Of a DNA stretch of 32,891 bases, positions 26,173 to 32,891 are shown piece after piece; within the stretch, counting starts at the first letter, position 1, and each line of letters begins with the position of its first letter. Below the pieces are notes generated by a model. The model ran no database searches. It saw only the letters and a list, made by a program, of their open reading frames with translations, and was not told the DNA's origin. Location of the stretch: positions 1-32,891 of the forward strand of contig ONAZ01000024.1 in NCBI GenBank assembly GCA_900315945.1, in the 5' to 3' direction. Position numbers and translations under genes: made by a program. This DNA comes from an uncultured Lachnospiraceae bacterium (GTDB lineage: Bacteria; Bacillota; Clostridia; Lachnospirales; Lachnospiraceae).

Positions 26173-26252
26173 TGCTGTTACTATTGTAACAGCTAATGTG
26201 CCGATTCGTATTATATACGATATGATGTGCATTATACTCGTTATGAAACAAA

Positions 26253-26281
26253 GACCCCAGAGTTTTCTCTGGGGTTTTCTT
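26253..26281 (+). terminator. Riboswitch expression-platform terminator
   Basis: ACCCCAGAG (26254-26262) pairs perfectly with CTCTGGGGT (26267-26275) around a TTTT loop, followed by TTTCTTT. It lies between the FMN aptamer and the transporter start and is the expected off-state structure. Confidence 0.88.
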
Positions 26282-26305
26282 TGTCTCGAAAGAAAGAAGG
26301 AGTTT

Positions 26306-26965
26306 ATGGAGAGAACAATGGAACAAAAAACACAAAAGAATGAAAAACTAATTTCAACTAGAAAGCTGGCTGTAACAGGTATGCTTTCTGCAGTAGCATT
26401 TATCTTAATGTATCTTGAGATACCGATACCTATTATGCCAAGCTTTGTAAAGTTTGATTTTTCTGATTTGCCAGCTTTAATTGGAGCATTTGCTCTTGGA
26501 CCAGTATGGGGAGTAATTATAGAACTTGTTAAGAATTTACTTCATCTTGCTGTATCTCAGTCAATGTTTATTGGAGAGTTATCTAATTTCATACTTGGGG
26601 GAGTATTTGTTCTTGTATCTGGACTTATTTATCAGAGAAAGAAGACAAAGAAGAATGCCTTTTTTGCAGGTTTAATTGGAGCACTTGTCATGGGAGTAGT
26701 GAGCATCTTCTCTAATTATTTCCTCGTGTATCCTGTATACATCAAGGCGTATTTTGATGGCTCATTAGAGACTTGCCTTGCAATGTATAATGCTATTTGT
26801 TGGGAAGTAGCTGATTCTGGCGTTGGACCACATTTATTTGAAATCAAATCCTTAATGCAGGCAGTATTAATATTTAACTTGCCATTTACATTCTTGAAGG
26901 GCATGATTTCAGTAGGAATTAGTATGCTTGTATATAAACCTTTATCAAAGTTTATAAAGGGCTAA
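26306..26965 (+). CDS. ribU: ECF riboflavin transporter substrate-binding subunit, RibU type
   Basis: A small integral membrane protein of about 219 aa with five to six hydrophobic helices, of the ECF S-component type. Family features are the short basic N-terminus STRKLAVTGMLSAVAFILMYLEIP, FVKFDFSDLPALIGAFALGP with GVIIELVKNLLH, and SNFILGGVFVL. It captures riboflavin and works with the shared EcfA/A'/T module encoded elsewhere. The FMN riboswitch directly upstream supports the substrate. The frame stays open back to an ATG at 26162 inside the riboswitch, which is not a credible start. I chose ATG 26306 just after AAGGAG; ATG 26318 is an alternative because the spacing to 26306 is tight (3 nt). 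Confidence 0.93.
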   Translation: MERTMEQKTQKNEKLISTRKLAVTGMLSAVAFILMYLEIPIPIMPSFVKFDFSDLPALIGAFALGPVWGVIIELVKNLLHLAVSQSMFIGELSNFILGGVFVLVSGLIYQRKKTKKNAFFAGLIGALVMGVVSIFSNYFLVYPVYIKAYFDGSLETCLAMYNAICWEVADSGVGPHLFEIKSLMQAVLIFNLPFTFLKGMISVGISMLVYKPLSKFIKG

Positions 26966-26999
26966 GGTGTAGTTGATTTACGACACTTTTATTTTACTT
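26964..26999 (+). terminator. Rho-independent terminator after the riboflavin transporter
   Basis: AAGGTGT (26964-26970) pairs with ACACTTT (26983-26989, one G-T pair), extended inside by GT/AC after a mismatch. TTTTATTTT follows. It overlaps the stop codon. Confidence 0.7.
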
Positions 27000-27006
27000 A
27001 ATCAAA

Positions 27007-27015
27007 TGTTATAAT
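27007..27015 (+). promoter_or_regulatory. Extended -10 promoter for the YcxB-like gene
   Basis: TGTTATAAT is an extended -10 element 51 bp before the ATG at 27066. No good -35 is seen at 17 bp. A preceding terminator makes a new promoter here likely. Confidence 0.5.
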
Positions 27016-27065
27016 TTCTAGGTACATAATTTAGAAAGGAATGAGCTTTAAGCTCTTTAGACATT

Positions 27066-27575
27066 ATGAACTTAGAATTTGAAATTAAAATGACGACCAA
27101 AGACTTATACAAATATAATATGAGAAATGCATACACTAGTATGCAAGGAATTCTCAGTATTATTTGTTCTGCTTTGGTTGTCTTTGTTTTTATATGGAAA
27201 TTTGATTCTCTTACTACGTTATATAAAGCACTGTTTGTGGTTCTTGCAATAGCATTTCTCGCATATATACCAATTTCTTTATATATCAGATCGAAGCAGA
27301 TTGTTGCCACTACTGATGTATTTAAAGAACCATTAACATTTATCTTTGATGAGGAAGCAATTAATCTTAAGTCTCCAGTAGCTACAGAAGATGACGAAAC
27401 TGTACTCCCTTGGGAGGACATATATAAAGTTGTGAAGACAAAATCTTTGATACTTATATATACTAATAGAGTTAGTGCTTATATTATTCCACGTGAGCAG
27501 ATTGTTGATAAAGAAAAAGAAATAATAGATGCTTTGAAAGACAAAGTAGATGCTTTCAAATTACGTGGTTTATAG
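27066..27575 (+). CDS. YcxB-like membrane protein
   Basis: A 169-aa protein with an N-terminal cytosolic strand (LEFEIKMTTKDLYKYNMRNAY, about 1-23), two membrane helices (about 29-45 and 56-76), then a soluble domain. That domain holds PLTFIFDEEAINLKSP, VLPWEDIYKVVKTKSLILIY and IIPREQI. This layout matches the YcxB-like C-terminal domain family, a small PH-like fold after two helices. The function is unknown in all species I know. The ATG at 27066 lacks a close strong ribosome site; GAAAGGAATGAG lies about 20 nt before it. The next gene tsaE follows after 14 bp and may be co-transcribed. Confidence 0.72.
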   Translation: MNLEFEIKMTTKDLYKYNMRNAYTSMQGILSIICSALVVFVFIWKFDSLTTLYKALFVVLAIAFLAYIPISLYIRSKQIVATTDVFKEPLTFIFDEEAINLKSPVATEDDETVLPWEDIYKVVKTKSLILIYTNRVSAYIIPREQIVDKEKEIIDALKDKVDAFKLRGL

Positions 27576-27589
27576 ATTGGAATGTGTAA

Positions 27590-28021
27590 ATGATAATAGA
27601 AAGCTTTAGTGAAAAAGAGACGAGGGAATTTGCCAAAAGCTTAGGCGAAGGTGCAAAAGAAGGGCAGGTTTATTGTTTAATAGGTGATTTAGGTGTGGGA
27701 AAGACAGTATTTACCCAGGGTTTTGCAGAAGGACTTGGTGTAGAAGACTGGGTTAGTAGTCCTACATTTACAATTGTGCAGGAGTACAGAGATGGTAGAT
27801 TGCCTTTTTATCATTTTGATGTGTATCGAATAGGCGATCTAGAGGAAATGTACGAAGTTGGATTTGAGGATTACGTATATGGAGAAGGAGTATGCCTTAT
27901 AGAATGGGCAAATCTAATAGAAGACATTCTGCCCCTTGATGCTATTACTGTTAGAATAAATAAAGATTTAGACAAAGGATTTGATTATAGAAGGATAGAG
28001 ATAGAGGGGTTGCCAGAATAA
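27590..28021 (+). CDS. tsaE: tRNA t6A biosynthesis ATPase TsaE
   Basis: A 143-aa P-loop ATPase needed for N6-threonylcarbamoyladenosine (t6A37) in tRNAs that read ANN codons. It binds the TsaB-TsaD dimer and resets it after each cycle. Marks are the Walker A GDLGVGKT (32-39), then FTQGFAEGLGV, VSSPTFTIVQEY, the HFDVYRI strand and LIEWANLIEDILP. Length is usual. Its partners tsaB (42 bp downstream) and tsaD (2.8 kb downstream) are in the same run. Confidence 0.95.
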   Translation: MIIESFSEKETREFAKSLGEGAKEGQVYCLIGDLGVGKTVFTQGFAEGLGVEDWVSSPTFTIVQEYRDGRLPFYHFDVYRIGDLEEMYEVGFEDYVYGEGVCLIEWANLIEDILPLDAITVRINKDLDKGFDYRRIEIEGLPE

Positions 28022-28063
28022 TTATGTTAGAATATAACATATTAGATAATTTGGGAGAATAAT

Positions 28064-28798
28064 ATGATAGTACTTGGCTTTGAGGCATCCGGTCTTGTAG
28101 CAAGTGTTGCTATAGTAGAAGACAATAAGTTGCTTGGAGAATATACAATTAATCATAAGCGAACTCATTCTAAGACATTAATGCCTATGCTTGATGAATT
28201 AAAAAACAGAATAGAAATAGACTTGGATAAGATAGATGCTATTGCTGTTGCGTCTGGTCCTGGTTCCTATACTGGACTTAGAATAAGTTCTTCTACTGCC
28301 AAAGGACTGGGGATGGCGCTTAACAAACCAATTGTGTCAATTCCCACCATGGATGGTTTGGCATATAATTTGTGGGGGCTTAAGGATTATATATGTCCTA
28401 TAATGGATGCCAGAAGAAACCAGGTATATACTGGTGTATATAATTTTGACAGAGACAAGATGCATATTGTGAAGCCCCAATCTGTACTAGATGTTAATGA
28501 TTTGCTTTCCTATTTATGTGAAATGTTAGATGAAAGTGACAAAGTGGCATTTCTTGGAGATGGTGTGAACTTACATCATGATTTGATTATTGAAAAACTG
28601 GGTGACAGGGCAATTTTTGCACCTGGTCACGTGAATATGAATAAAGCTTCAAGTATTGCTATGCTTGGAATAGAATATCTTAAAGAAGGAAAAATAGAAG
28701 AGCCTGATTTACATAGACCTAGATATCTCAAATTATCTCAAGCAGAGAGGGAAAGGCTTGATAGTGGCAAAGGAATATTAGAACCAAGTGATGGATGA
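28064..28798 (+). CDS. tsaB: tRNA t6A biosynthesis protein TsaB
   Basis: TsaB (244 aa), an ASKHA-fold scaffold related to TsaD that forms the TsaBDE complex for t6A synthesis. It begins IVLGFEASGLVASVAIVE and has the conserved HSKTLMPMLDEL, VASGPGSYTGLRISSSTAKG and IMDARRNQVYTGVY. It lacks the metal-binding His motif of TsaD, as expected. GGGAGA precedes the ATG. Its end overlaps rimI by 8 bp. Confidence 0.95.
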   Translation: MIVLGFEASGLVASVAIVEDNKLLGEYTINHKRTHSKTLMPMLDELKNRIEIDLDKIDAIAVASGPGSYTGLRISSSTAKGLGMALNKPIVSIPTMDGLAYNLWGLKDYICPIMDARRNQVYTGVYNFDRDKMHIVKPQSVLDVNDLLSYLCEMLDESDKVAFLGDGVNLHHDLIIEKLGDRAIFAPGHVNMNKASSIAMLGIEYLKEGKIEEPDLHRPRYLKLSQAERERLDSGKGILEPSDG

Positions 28799-29252
28799 TT
28801 TTAATAAAATTGTAATTTGTGCAGCTGAAATTGATGATATAGATTCAATTGCTAAGATGGAAAGCGAGTGTTTTACTGATGCGTGGAGTTGGGATTCTTT
28901 TCATTCTTGCTTTGTGAGTCCCTATTACGAAATTGTAGTAGCACGAATTGGCGAAGCAATTGTTGGATATGGTGTTGTGAAATCCATGTATGAGGATGCA
29001 GAGCTTGTAAGGATAGCGGTTTCTTCATTTTATAGAAGATTAGATATTGGATATAAAATGCTTGATTGGTTGATTAATGAAGTGAGAAATAATGGGGCCA
29101 AAAAGGTGTTTCTAGATGTTAGAAAATCTAATGAGGCTGCAATATCATTGTATAAGAAAATGGGCTTTTCACCTTATGAGATTACAGAAGATTTTTATAA
29201 TAATCCTGTAGAGGCGTCAGTCAAAATGAATTTGGAGATAAAAGGGAGATAA
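28791..29252 (+). CDS. rimI: Ribosomal-protein alanine N-acetyltransferase RimI
   Basis: A GNAT-fold acetyltransferase of 153 aa, of the RimI type that acetylates the N-terminus of a ribosomal protein (bS18 in E. coli). Visible parts are MESECFTDAWSWDSF, the acetyl-CoA loop region ELVRIAVSSFYRRLDIGYKML and VFLDVRKSNEAAISLYKKMGF. The acetyl-CoA loop usually reads R/QxxGxG/A; here RRLDIGYK has a weaker form. A GTG at 28788 precedes ATG 28791; both lie within the end of tsaB, implying coupled translation. rimI next to tsaB is a widespread arrangement. Confidence 0.9.
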   Translation: MDDFNKIVICAAEIDDIDSIAKMESECFTDAWSWDSFHSCFVSPYYEIVVARIGEAIVGYGVVKSMYEDAELVRIAVSSFYRRLDIGYKMLDWLINEVRNNGAKKVFLDVRKSNEAAISLYKKMGFSPYEITEDFYNNPVEASVKMNLEIKGR

Positions 29253-29253
29253 T

Positions 29254-30174
29254 ATGTTAGATGTATGTTTGCTTGGTACAGCAGGCATGATGCCACTACC
29301 TAACAGGTGGCTTACAAGTCTGCTAACAAGATATAATGGAAGTAATATATTGATAGATTGTGGAGAAGGAACCCAGATAGCCCTTAAAGAAAGTGGGTGG
29401 AGTCCCAATCCTATTGATGTAATACTTTTCACACATTTTCATGCAGATCACATTAGCGGTCTTCCAGGTATGCTTCTTTCTATGGCAAATGCTGATAGAA
29501 CAGAACCGGTTTTACTTGTTGGACCTCGAGGATTAGAAAAGGTGGTAAAGTCCTTGTTGGTTATAGCGGGAGGCCTGCCTTTTGAATTACATTTTCGAGA
29601 ATTAAAAGAAAAAAATGAGACTATTGTAATAAATGGTTATACAATTAATGCATTTAAAGTAAATCATAATGTACCATGCTATGGCTATAGTATTAGTATT
29701 TCAAGACTTGGAAAATTCGATGCAACAAAAGCAAAAGAATTAAATATTCCTGTTAATTTATGGAATAGATTACAGCATGGGGAAACAGTTGAGTTTGAAG
29801 GGGATACTTTCCAGCCTGATATGGTTATGGGCCCTGAGAGAAAAGGGCTTAAGGTAACTTATTCTACTGATTCTAGGCCATGTGAATCTATTGTAAATGC
29901 AGCGAAGGAATCGGATTTGTTTATCTGCGAAGGAATGTACGGTGAGAAAGACAAATTGCAAAGTGCTAAAGATAAAAAACATATGACTTTTTATGAAGCG
30001 GCAAAGCTTGCGAAGGAAGCAAAGGTTCAAGAACTTTGGCTCACACATTTTAGCCCTTCTCTTATGAATCCAAAACAGTACATGAATGAGGTTAGAGATA
30101 TATTCAAGAATTCTCATCTTGGAAAGGACAATATGAAGAAGGAATTGGCATATAAGGAGGAAGAAAATGAATAA
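29254..30174 (+). CDS. rnz: Ribonuclease Z
   Basis: A zinc-dependent tRNA 3'-processing endonuclease (306 aa) of the metallo-beta-lactamase fold. The metal-binding motif HFHADHISGLPGML begins at His61 (H61, H63, D65, H66). Other ligands lie in NHNVPCYGY, YSTDSRPCES and the C-terminal WLTHFSP. The flexible-arm/exosite region lies around residues 150-195. It cuts tRNA precursors lacking an encoded CCA. The tRNA-Ser at the right end of this window has no encoded CCA and is such a substrate type. The start lies 1 bp after the rimI stop with AAAGGGA upstream; the end overlaps the next gene by 8 bp. Confidence 0.96.
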   Translation: MLDVCLLGTAGMMPLPNRWLTSLLTRYNGSNILIDCGEGTQIALKESGWSPNPIDVILFTHFHADHISGLPGMLLSMANADRTEPVLLVGPRGLEKVVKSLLVIAGGLPFELHFRELKEKNETIVINGYTINAFKVNHNVPCYGYSISISRLGKFDATKAKELNIPVNLWNRLQHGETVEFEGDTFQPDMVMGPERKGLKVTYSTDSRPCESIVNAAKESDLFICEGMYGEKDKLQSAKDKKHMTFYEAAKLAKEAKVQELWLTHFSPSLMNPKQYMNEVRDIFKNSHLGKDNMKKELAYKEEENE

Positions 30175-30763
30175 TAAACTTAAAGTTGTTATCAGAGTAG
30201 GAATTGTTTCCTTAATATGTGCTGCATTGGTTGTAGGATATTTCCTATATCTAAATAATAAGAATAGTAAGCCTAGTGATCAGGATGAACAACTAACTGA
30301 AGCTGAGATAATTGAAACTACAGATTTTGATAAGAACTATCCTGAGTCACCACGTGCAGTTGTAAAATGGTATAACAGAATAGCAACGGTTATATATAAT
30401 AATGATTTGGGAGATGTTAAGTTAGAAGAGGTTGGAGAACAAGAGCGCAAACTCTTAGACGACGACTTACTCAAACTCAATCCTGAAAAGGATTTCTATA
30501 AGAGATTAGAGGCTGAGATGAAAGAGAATCAGGAGAGACAGAGAAGCATTGTATCTTCTGAAGTGTGTGAAAGCTCAGATATTACTTATAAAACAGTTAA
30601 CGGATATGATTGCGCGTATGTATACGCATATTATTTTGGTAAAGAAGGCAATAATTTTACTAGAACATATCAGAAATTCTGCTTAAGAAAAGACAAGCAG
30701 GATAGATGGAAGATTCTTACTTTTGAAAAGGTGCCTCAGGAAGAAACCCCCTTTTCTGTATAA
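30167..30763 (+). CDS. Uncharacterised membrane-anchored protein in the t6A cluster
   Basis: A 198-aa protein that I cannot assign to a known function; it may belong to the family listed as DUF6715, from memory and with low certainty. One hydrophobic segment at about 9-29 (VIRVGIVSLICAALVVGYFL) after a short basic start indicates an N-in membrane anchor or an uncleaved signal. An acidic linker and a soluble domain outside the membrane follow (SPRAVVKWYNRIATVIYNND; YDCAYVYAYYFGKEGNNF; WKILTFEKV). There is no lipobox Cys. It overlaps rnz by 8 bp and precedes tsaD by 25 bp, so it is surely co-expressed with tRNA-processing genes. AAGGAGG precedes the ATG. Confidence 0.75.
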   Translation: MNNKLKVVIRVGIVSLICAALVVGYFLYLNNKNSKPSDQDEQLTEAEIIETTDFDKNYPESPRAVVKWYNRIATVIYNNDLGDVKLEEVGEQERKLLDDDLLKLNPEKDFYKRLEAEMKENQERQRSIVSSEVCESSDITYKTVNGYDCAYVYAYYFGKEGNNFTRTYQKFCLRKDKQDRWKILTFEKVPQEETPFSV

Positions 30764-30788
30764 AAGAAGTGTGATGGGAAGATAATAA

Positions 30789-31817
30789 ATGTGTAATTTA
30801 GATAAAGATATAAATATTCTTGCAATAGAATCCTCTTGTGATGAGACGGCAGCAGCAGTTGTAAAAAATGGAAGAGAGGTTATTAGCTCTGTTATTTCAA
30901 CCCAGGTTCCAATTCATACTTTGTATGGAGGCGTTGTGCCAGAGATAGCAAGTCGAAAACATATAGAAAGAATTAATCAGGTAATAGAACAGGCATTAAC
31001 TGAAGCGCATAAGACTTTGGATGATATGGATGCTATTGCTGTTACAAGAGGGCCAGGGCTTGTAGGTGCGCTTCTTGTTGGGGTATCTGTTGCTAAAGCT
31101 ATTAGCTATGCAAAGAATATTCCTCTTGTTGGAGTGCATCATATAGAAGGACATATTTGCGCTAATTATATAGAATGTCCTACACTTGAACCACCTTTTA
31201 TGTGTCTGGTTGTATCTGGTGGCCATACTCATCTTGTAAATGTGAGAGGTTACGGTGAATACGAAATACTTGGTCGTACTAGAGATGATGCAGCAGGTGA
31301 AGCGTTTGACAAAATCGGAAGAGCCATCGGCCTTGGCTATCCAGGAGGTCCGAAGATTGAAGCGGCGGCTAAGGAGGGAAATCCTAATGCTATAGAATTA
31401 CCTAGAGCAGTTGTAAATGATAATGTCTATGATTTTAGTTTTAGTGGACTTAAGTCCGCAACTCTTAATTATTTAAATAGTGTGGAAATGAAAGGTGAGA
31501 CTGTAAATGTACCAGATGTCGCAGCATCATTTCAAAAGGCAGTTGTTGATGCCCTTGTATCTCATGCCATGCTTGGATGTGAGGAGTATGGTGCGAAGAA
31601 GCTTGCTATAGCTGGTGGTGTTGCTAGTAATGAAACATTCAGAACTGCTATGAGAGAGGAAGCTGAGAAAAGAGGAATAGAATTCTTCTGCCCGTCTAAA
31701 ATTCTATGTACTGACAATGCAGCTATGATTGGTTGTGCAGGATACTACGAGTATATTAATGGTAGAAGGGACGGTCTTGATCTTGACGCAATACCTTACC
31801 TTAAGTTGGGGGAATAA
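30789..31817 (+). CDS. tsaD: tRNA t6A transferase TsaD
   Basis: The catalytic subunit (342 aa) of t6A synthesis, which moves the threonylcarbamoyl group onto A37 of tRNA. ASKHA fold: [16 protein letters not shown] at the start, [18 protein letters not shown], the metal-binding HHIEGH (117-122), [32 protein letters not shown] (from residue 160 on; ends at the phosphate loop), [17 protein letters not shown] and the final metal ligand in CTDNAAMIG. With tsaE and tsaB in the same run only tsaC is missing, probably encoded elsewhere. The former name is gcp. ispD follows after 3 bp. Confidence 0.97.
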   Translation: MCNLDKDINILAIESSCDETAAAVVKNGREVISSVISTQVPIHTLYGGVVPEIASRKHIERINQVIEQALTEAHKTLDDMDAIAVTRGPGLVGALLVGVSVAKAISYAKNIPLVGVHHIEGHICANYIECPTLEPPFMCLVVSGGHTHLVNVRGYGEYEILGRTRDDAAGEAFDKIGRAIGLGYPGGPKIEAAAKEGNPNAIELPRAVVNDNVYDFSFSGLKSATLNYLNSVEMKGETVNVPDVAASFQKAVVDALVSHAMLGCEEYGAKKLAIAGGVASNETFRTAMREEAEKRGIEFFCPSKILCTDNAAMIGCAGYYEYINGRRDGLDLDAIPYLKLGE

Positions 31818-31820
31818 AAT

Positions 31821-32519
31821 ATGGAAAAGTATGTTGCTATAATTTTGTCTGCTGGTCGTGGCAAGAGAATGGGGTCAGATGTTCCCAAACAATATATGGA
31901 TATAAATGGTAATCCAATACTTTATTATTCCATAAAAGCTTTTGAAGAATCAAAAGTTCATTCTATTATAATTGTTACTGGATCATCCGATATAGATTAT
32001 GTTAAGACAGAAATTGTTGATAGATATGAATTAAAAAAAGTAGTAGATGTTGTCTCTGGCGGAGATGAAAGATATGATTCTGTGTACAGAGGTCTGGAGG
32101 CTGCTAATAGAATTGATGCTGATTATGTATTGATTCATGATGGGGCAAGACCATTTGTAGATCAGGATACAATTATTAATTGTATGGAAAATGTTAGAAC
32201 TAGCCGAGCTTGCATAGCAGGTGTTCCTGTAAAAGATACAATAAAGGTAGTAGAATCTAATAATGTGATTGTTGATAATCCTGATAGATCTACCCTTTGG
32301 ATGGCTCAGACACCGCAGTGCTTTGAATTTAGTCTTGCATATAATAGTTATAAGGAAATGATTGAGTCAGAAAAGACTAAAGGCATAACAGATGATGCAA
32401 TGGTTATTGAAAAATTTGGAGGCATAAAGTCTGTTATGATTGAGTCTTCATATAATAATATAAAGGTGACAACGCCCATAGATATAAGGATTGGAGAACA
32501 GTTATTGAACAATTTGTGA
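31821..32519 (+). CDS. ispD: 2-C-methyl-D-erythritol 4-phosphate cytidylyltransferase
   Basis: The third enzyme of the MEP isoprenoid pathway, joining CTP and methylerythritol phosphate (232 aa). The nucleotide loop is IILSAGRGKRMGSDVPKQYM (8-27), then YDSVYRGLEA, VLIHDGARPFVD, AGVPVKDTIKVVE and TLWMAQTPQCFE, all typical of IspD. Length is standard. It follows tsaD after 3 bp. No hairpin terminator is seen after the stop; the promoter of the tRNA gene begins 18 bp later. Confidence 0.95.
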   Translation: MEKYVAIILSAGRGKRMGSDVPKQYMDINGNPILYYSIKAFEESKVHSIIIVTGSSDIDYVKTEIVDRYELKKVVDVVSGGDERYDSVYRGLEAANRIDADYVLIHDGARPFVDQDTIINCMENVRTSRACIAGVPVKDTIKVVESNNVIVDNPDRSTLWMAQTPQCFEFSLAYNSYKEMIESEKTKGITDDAMVIEKFGGIKSVMIESSYNNIKVTTPIDIRIGEQLLNNL

Positions 32520-32536
32520 TTTTTTTAAAAAGGTTG

Positions 32537-32566
32537 TTGACAGCATTTAATTTGCTGTGTTACAAT
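32537..32566 (+). promoter_or_regulatory. Strong promoter for tRNA-Ser
   Basis: A perfect TTGACA (32537-32542) and TACAAT (32561-32566) are 18 bp apart. The spacer holds CAGCA...TGCTG (32541-32557). Downstream, TTGCGTGCCTAAAAGCGCA can fold. The whole block resembles the second promoter at 32773. Confidence 0.82.
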
Positions 32567-32606
32567 AACTTGCGTGCCTAAAAGCGCAGACAAATAAATT
32601 ATTTAT

Positions 32607-32691
32607 GCAGAGGTATCGAAGAGGTCATAACGAGGCGGTCTTGAAAACCGTTTGTCCATTGGGCACGTGGGTTCGAATCCCACCCTCTGCG
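32607..32691 (+). tRNA. tRNA-Ser (anticodon UGA)
   Basis: An 85-nt tRNA. The acceptor stem GCAGAGG/CCTCTGC is perfect, with discriminator G32691. The D stem is TCG/CGA. The anticodon stem GCGGT/ACCGT has loop CTTGAAA, giving anticodon TGA. A long variable arm (TGTCC/GGGCA) marks a class II tRNA, and the T arm is GTGGG-TTCGAAT-CCCAC. CCA is not encoded, so the CCA-adding enzyme is needed and RNase Z can cut the 3' end. Confidence 0.95.
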
Positions 32692-32693
32692 TC

Positions 32694-32736
32694 GGAAATC
32701 CATCCAGTTCATGCAGTATATCTGAATGGATTTTCT
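32694..32736 (+). terminator. Probable terminator after tRNA-Ser
   Basis: AAATCCAT-C-CAG (32696-32707) pairs with CTG-A-ATGGATTT (32722-32733), with one internal mismatch. TTTCT follows. The T-run is short, so termination may be partial. Confidence 0.6.
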
Positions 32737-32772
32737 ATTCGAAAAAATCTCGTGATTTTTTCAAAAAAGTTG

Positions 32773-32801
32773 TTGACAAGGCAATTTGCAAATGATATTA
32801 T
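32773..32801 (+). promoter_or_regulatory. Second strong promoter, probably of an rRNA operon
   Basis: A perfect TTGACA (32773-32778), 17 bp, and TATTAT (32796-32801) with an extended TGA just before it. It shares AAAAGTTGTTGACA and a downstream TTGCGTG...CGCAG block with the tRNA promoter 236 bp upstream. Confidence 0.8.
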
Positions 32802-32807
32802 ATCAGA

Positions 32808-32891
32808 GTTGCGTGTCAACGCAGCATAACTACATTGAAAACTAAATAGTGAAATAAAGCATAACCTATTCAAGATGTAAACCTGAAATTC
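32808..32891 (+). other. Leader of a downstream transcript, possibly rRNA operon leader
   Basis: The 84 bp to the window edge hold no gene. The piece ACATTGAAAACTAAATAG (32832-32849) resembles the TTGAAAACT stretches seen in leaders of Firmicutes rRNA operons. With the strong promoter before it, a 16S rRNA gene just beyond the edge is the best guess. Confidence 0.4.

Noticed and set aside
26162-26305. Upstream extension of the riboflavin transporter frame from ATG 26162
   Set aside because: These bases belong to the FMN riboswitch and its terminator; a good ribosome site exists at 26297 for the later start.
28023-28041. TATGTTA-GAATA-TAACATA hairpin between tsaE and tsaB
   Set aside because: Weak all-AT stem without a T-run; the two genes are expected to be co-transcribed.
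32605-32829. Open frame of 74 codons over the tRNA-Ser
   Set aside because: It covers the tRNA, its terminator and the next promoter; there is no ribosome site and the translation is not protein-like.

Overview
The window is AT-rich, densely packed DNA from a low-GC Gram-positive bacterium. The best fit is a Lachnospiraceae-type Clostridia (Butyrivibrio/Pseudobutyrivibrio/Roseburia relatives). Evidence: the gene order hprK - M18 aminopeptidase - murB - rapZ - whiA - HPr-like, a type III glutamine synthetase, a DUF4869 gene, a tsaE-tsaB-rimI-rnz-tsaD cluster, strong AGGAGG ribosome sites and sigma-A promoters of the form TTGACA-17-TATAAT. Genus is an inference; no rRNA gene lies inside the window.

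Layout. (1) 1-6237 is accessory: an unknown gene at the left edge, a family 2 glycosyltransferase on the minus strand, a Wzx-like flippase, a DUF4869 gene with a wrecked P-loop ATPase partner (four frameshifts), and a GlfT2-like galactofuranosyltransferase whose 3' end overlaps ftsH. This looks like a cell-surface polysaccharide block placed directly in front of a housekeeping operon. (2) 6218-16458 is a long co-directional housekeeping run: ftsH, uvrC, hprK, M18 aminopeptidase, murB, rapZ, whiA, an HPr-like protein without the phospho-accepting histidine, and a lipid kinase. (3) 16462-19650 carries fba with its own promoter and terminator, then glnN (GSIII), ending in a perfect 16-bp bidirectional terminator. 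(4) 19667-22303 is a class A PBP on the minus strand, divergent from a YigZ/IMPACT gene with overlapping promoters. (5) 23044-27575 has a SprA-like HExxH protein, tex, an FMN riboswitch controlling a RibU-type riboflavin transporter, and a YcxB-like membrane protein. (6) 27590-32519 is the t6A tRNA-modification cluster (tsaE, tsaB, tsaD) with rimI, rnz, an uncharacterised membrane-anchored protein and ispD. (7) The right edge holds tRNA-Ser(UGA) between two look-alike strong promoters; the second probably drives an rRNA operon starting just outside the window.

The points most worth a second look are: the HPr-like protein near hprK that has lost the His and Arg of the HPr active site but keeps the regulatory Ser (a Crh-like design); the DUF4869/P-loop (possibly TOPRIM-bearing) gene pair caught in decay; the SprA-like HExxH protein with two CxxC pairs; the RapZ Walker A motif ending in Asn; a terminator buried in an antisense coding region; and the duplicated promoter at the right edge. 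No CRISPR array, insertion sequence, prophage or obvious new multi-gene system is visible.
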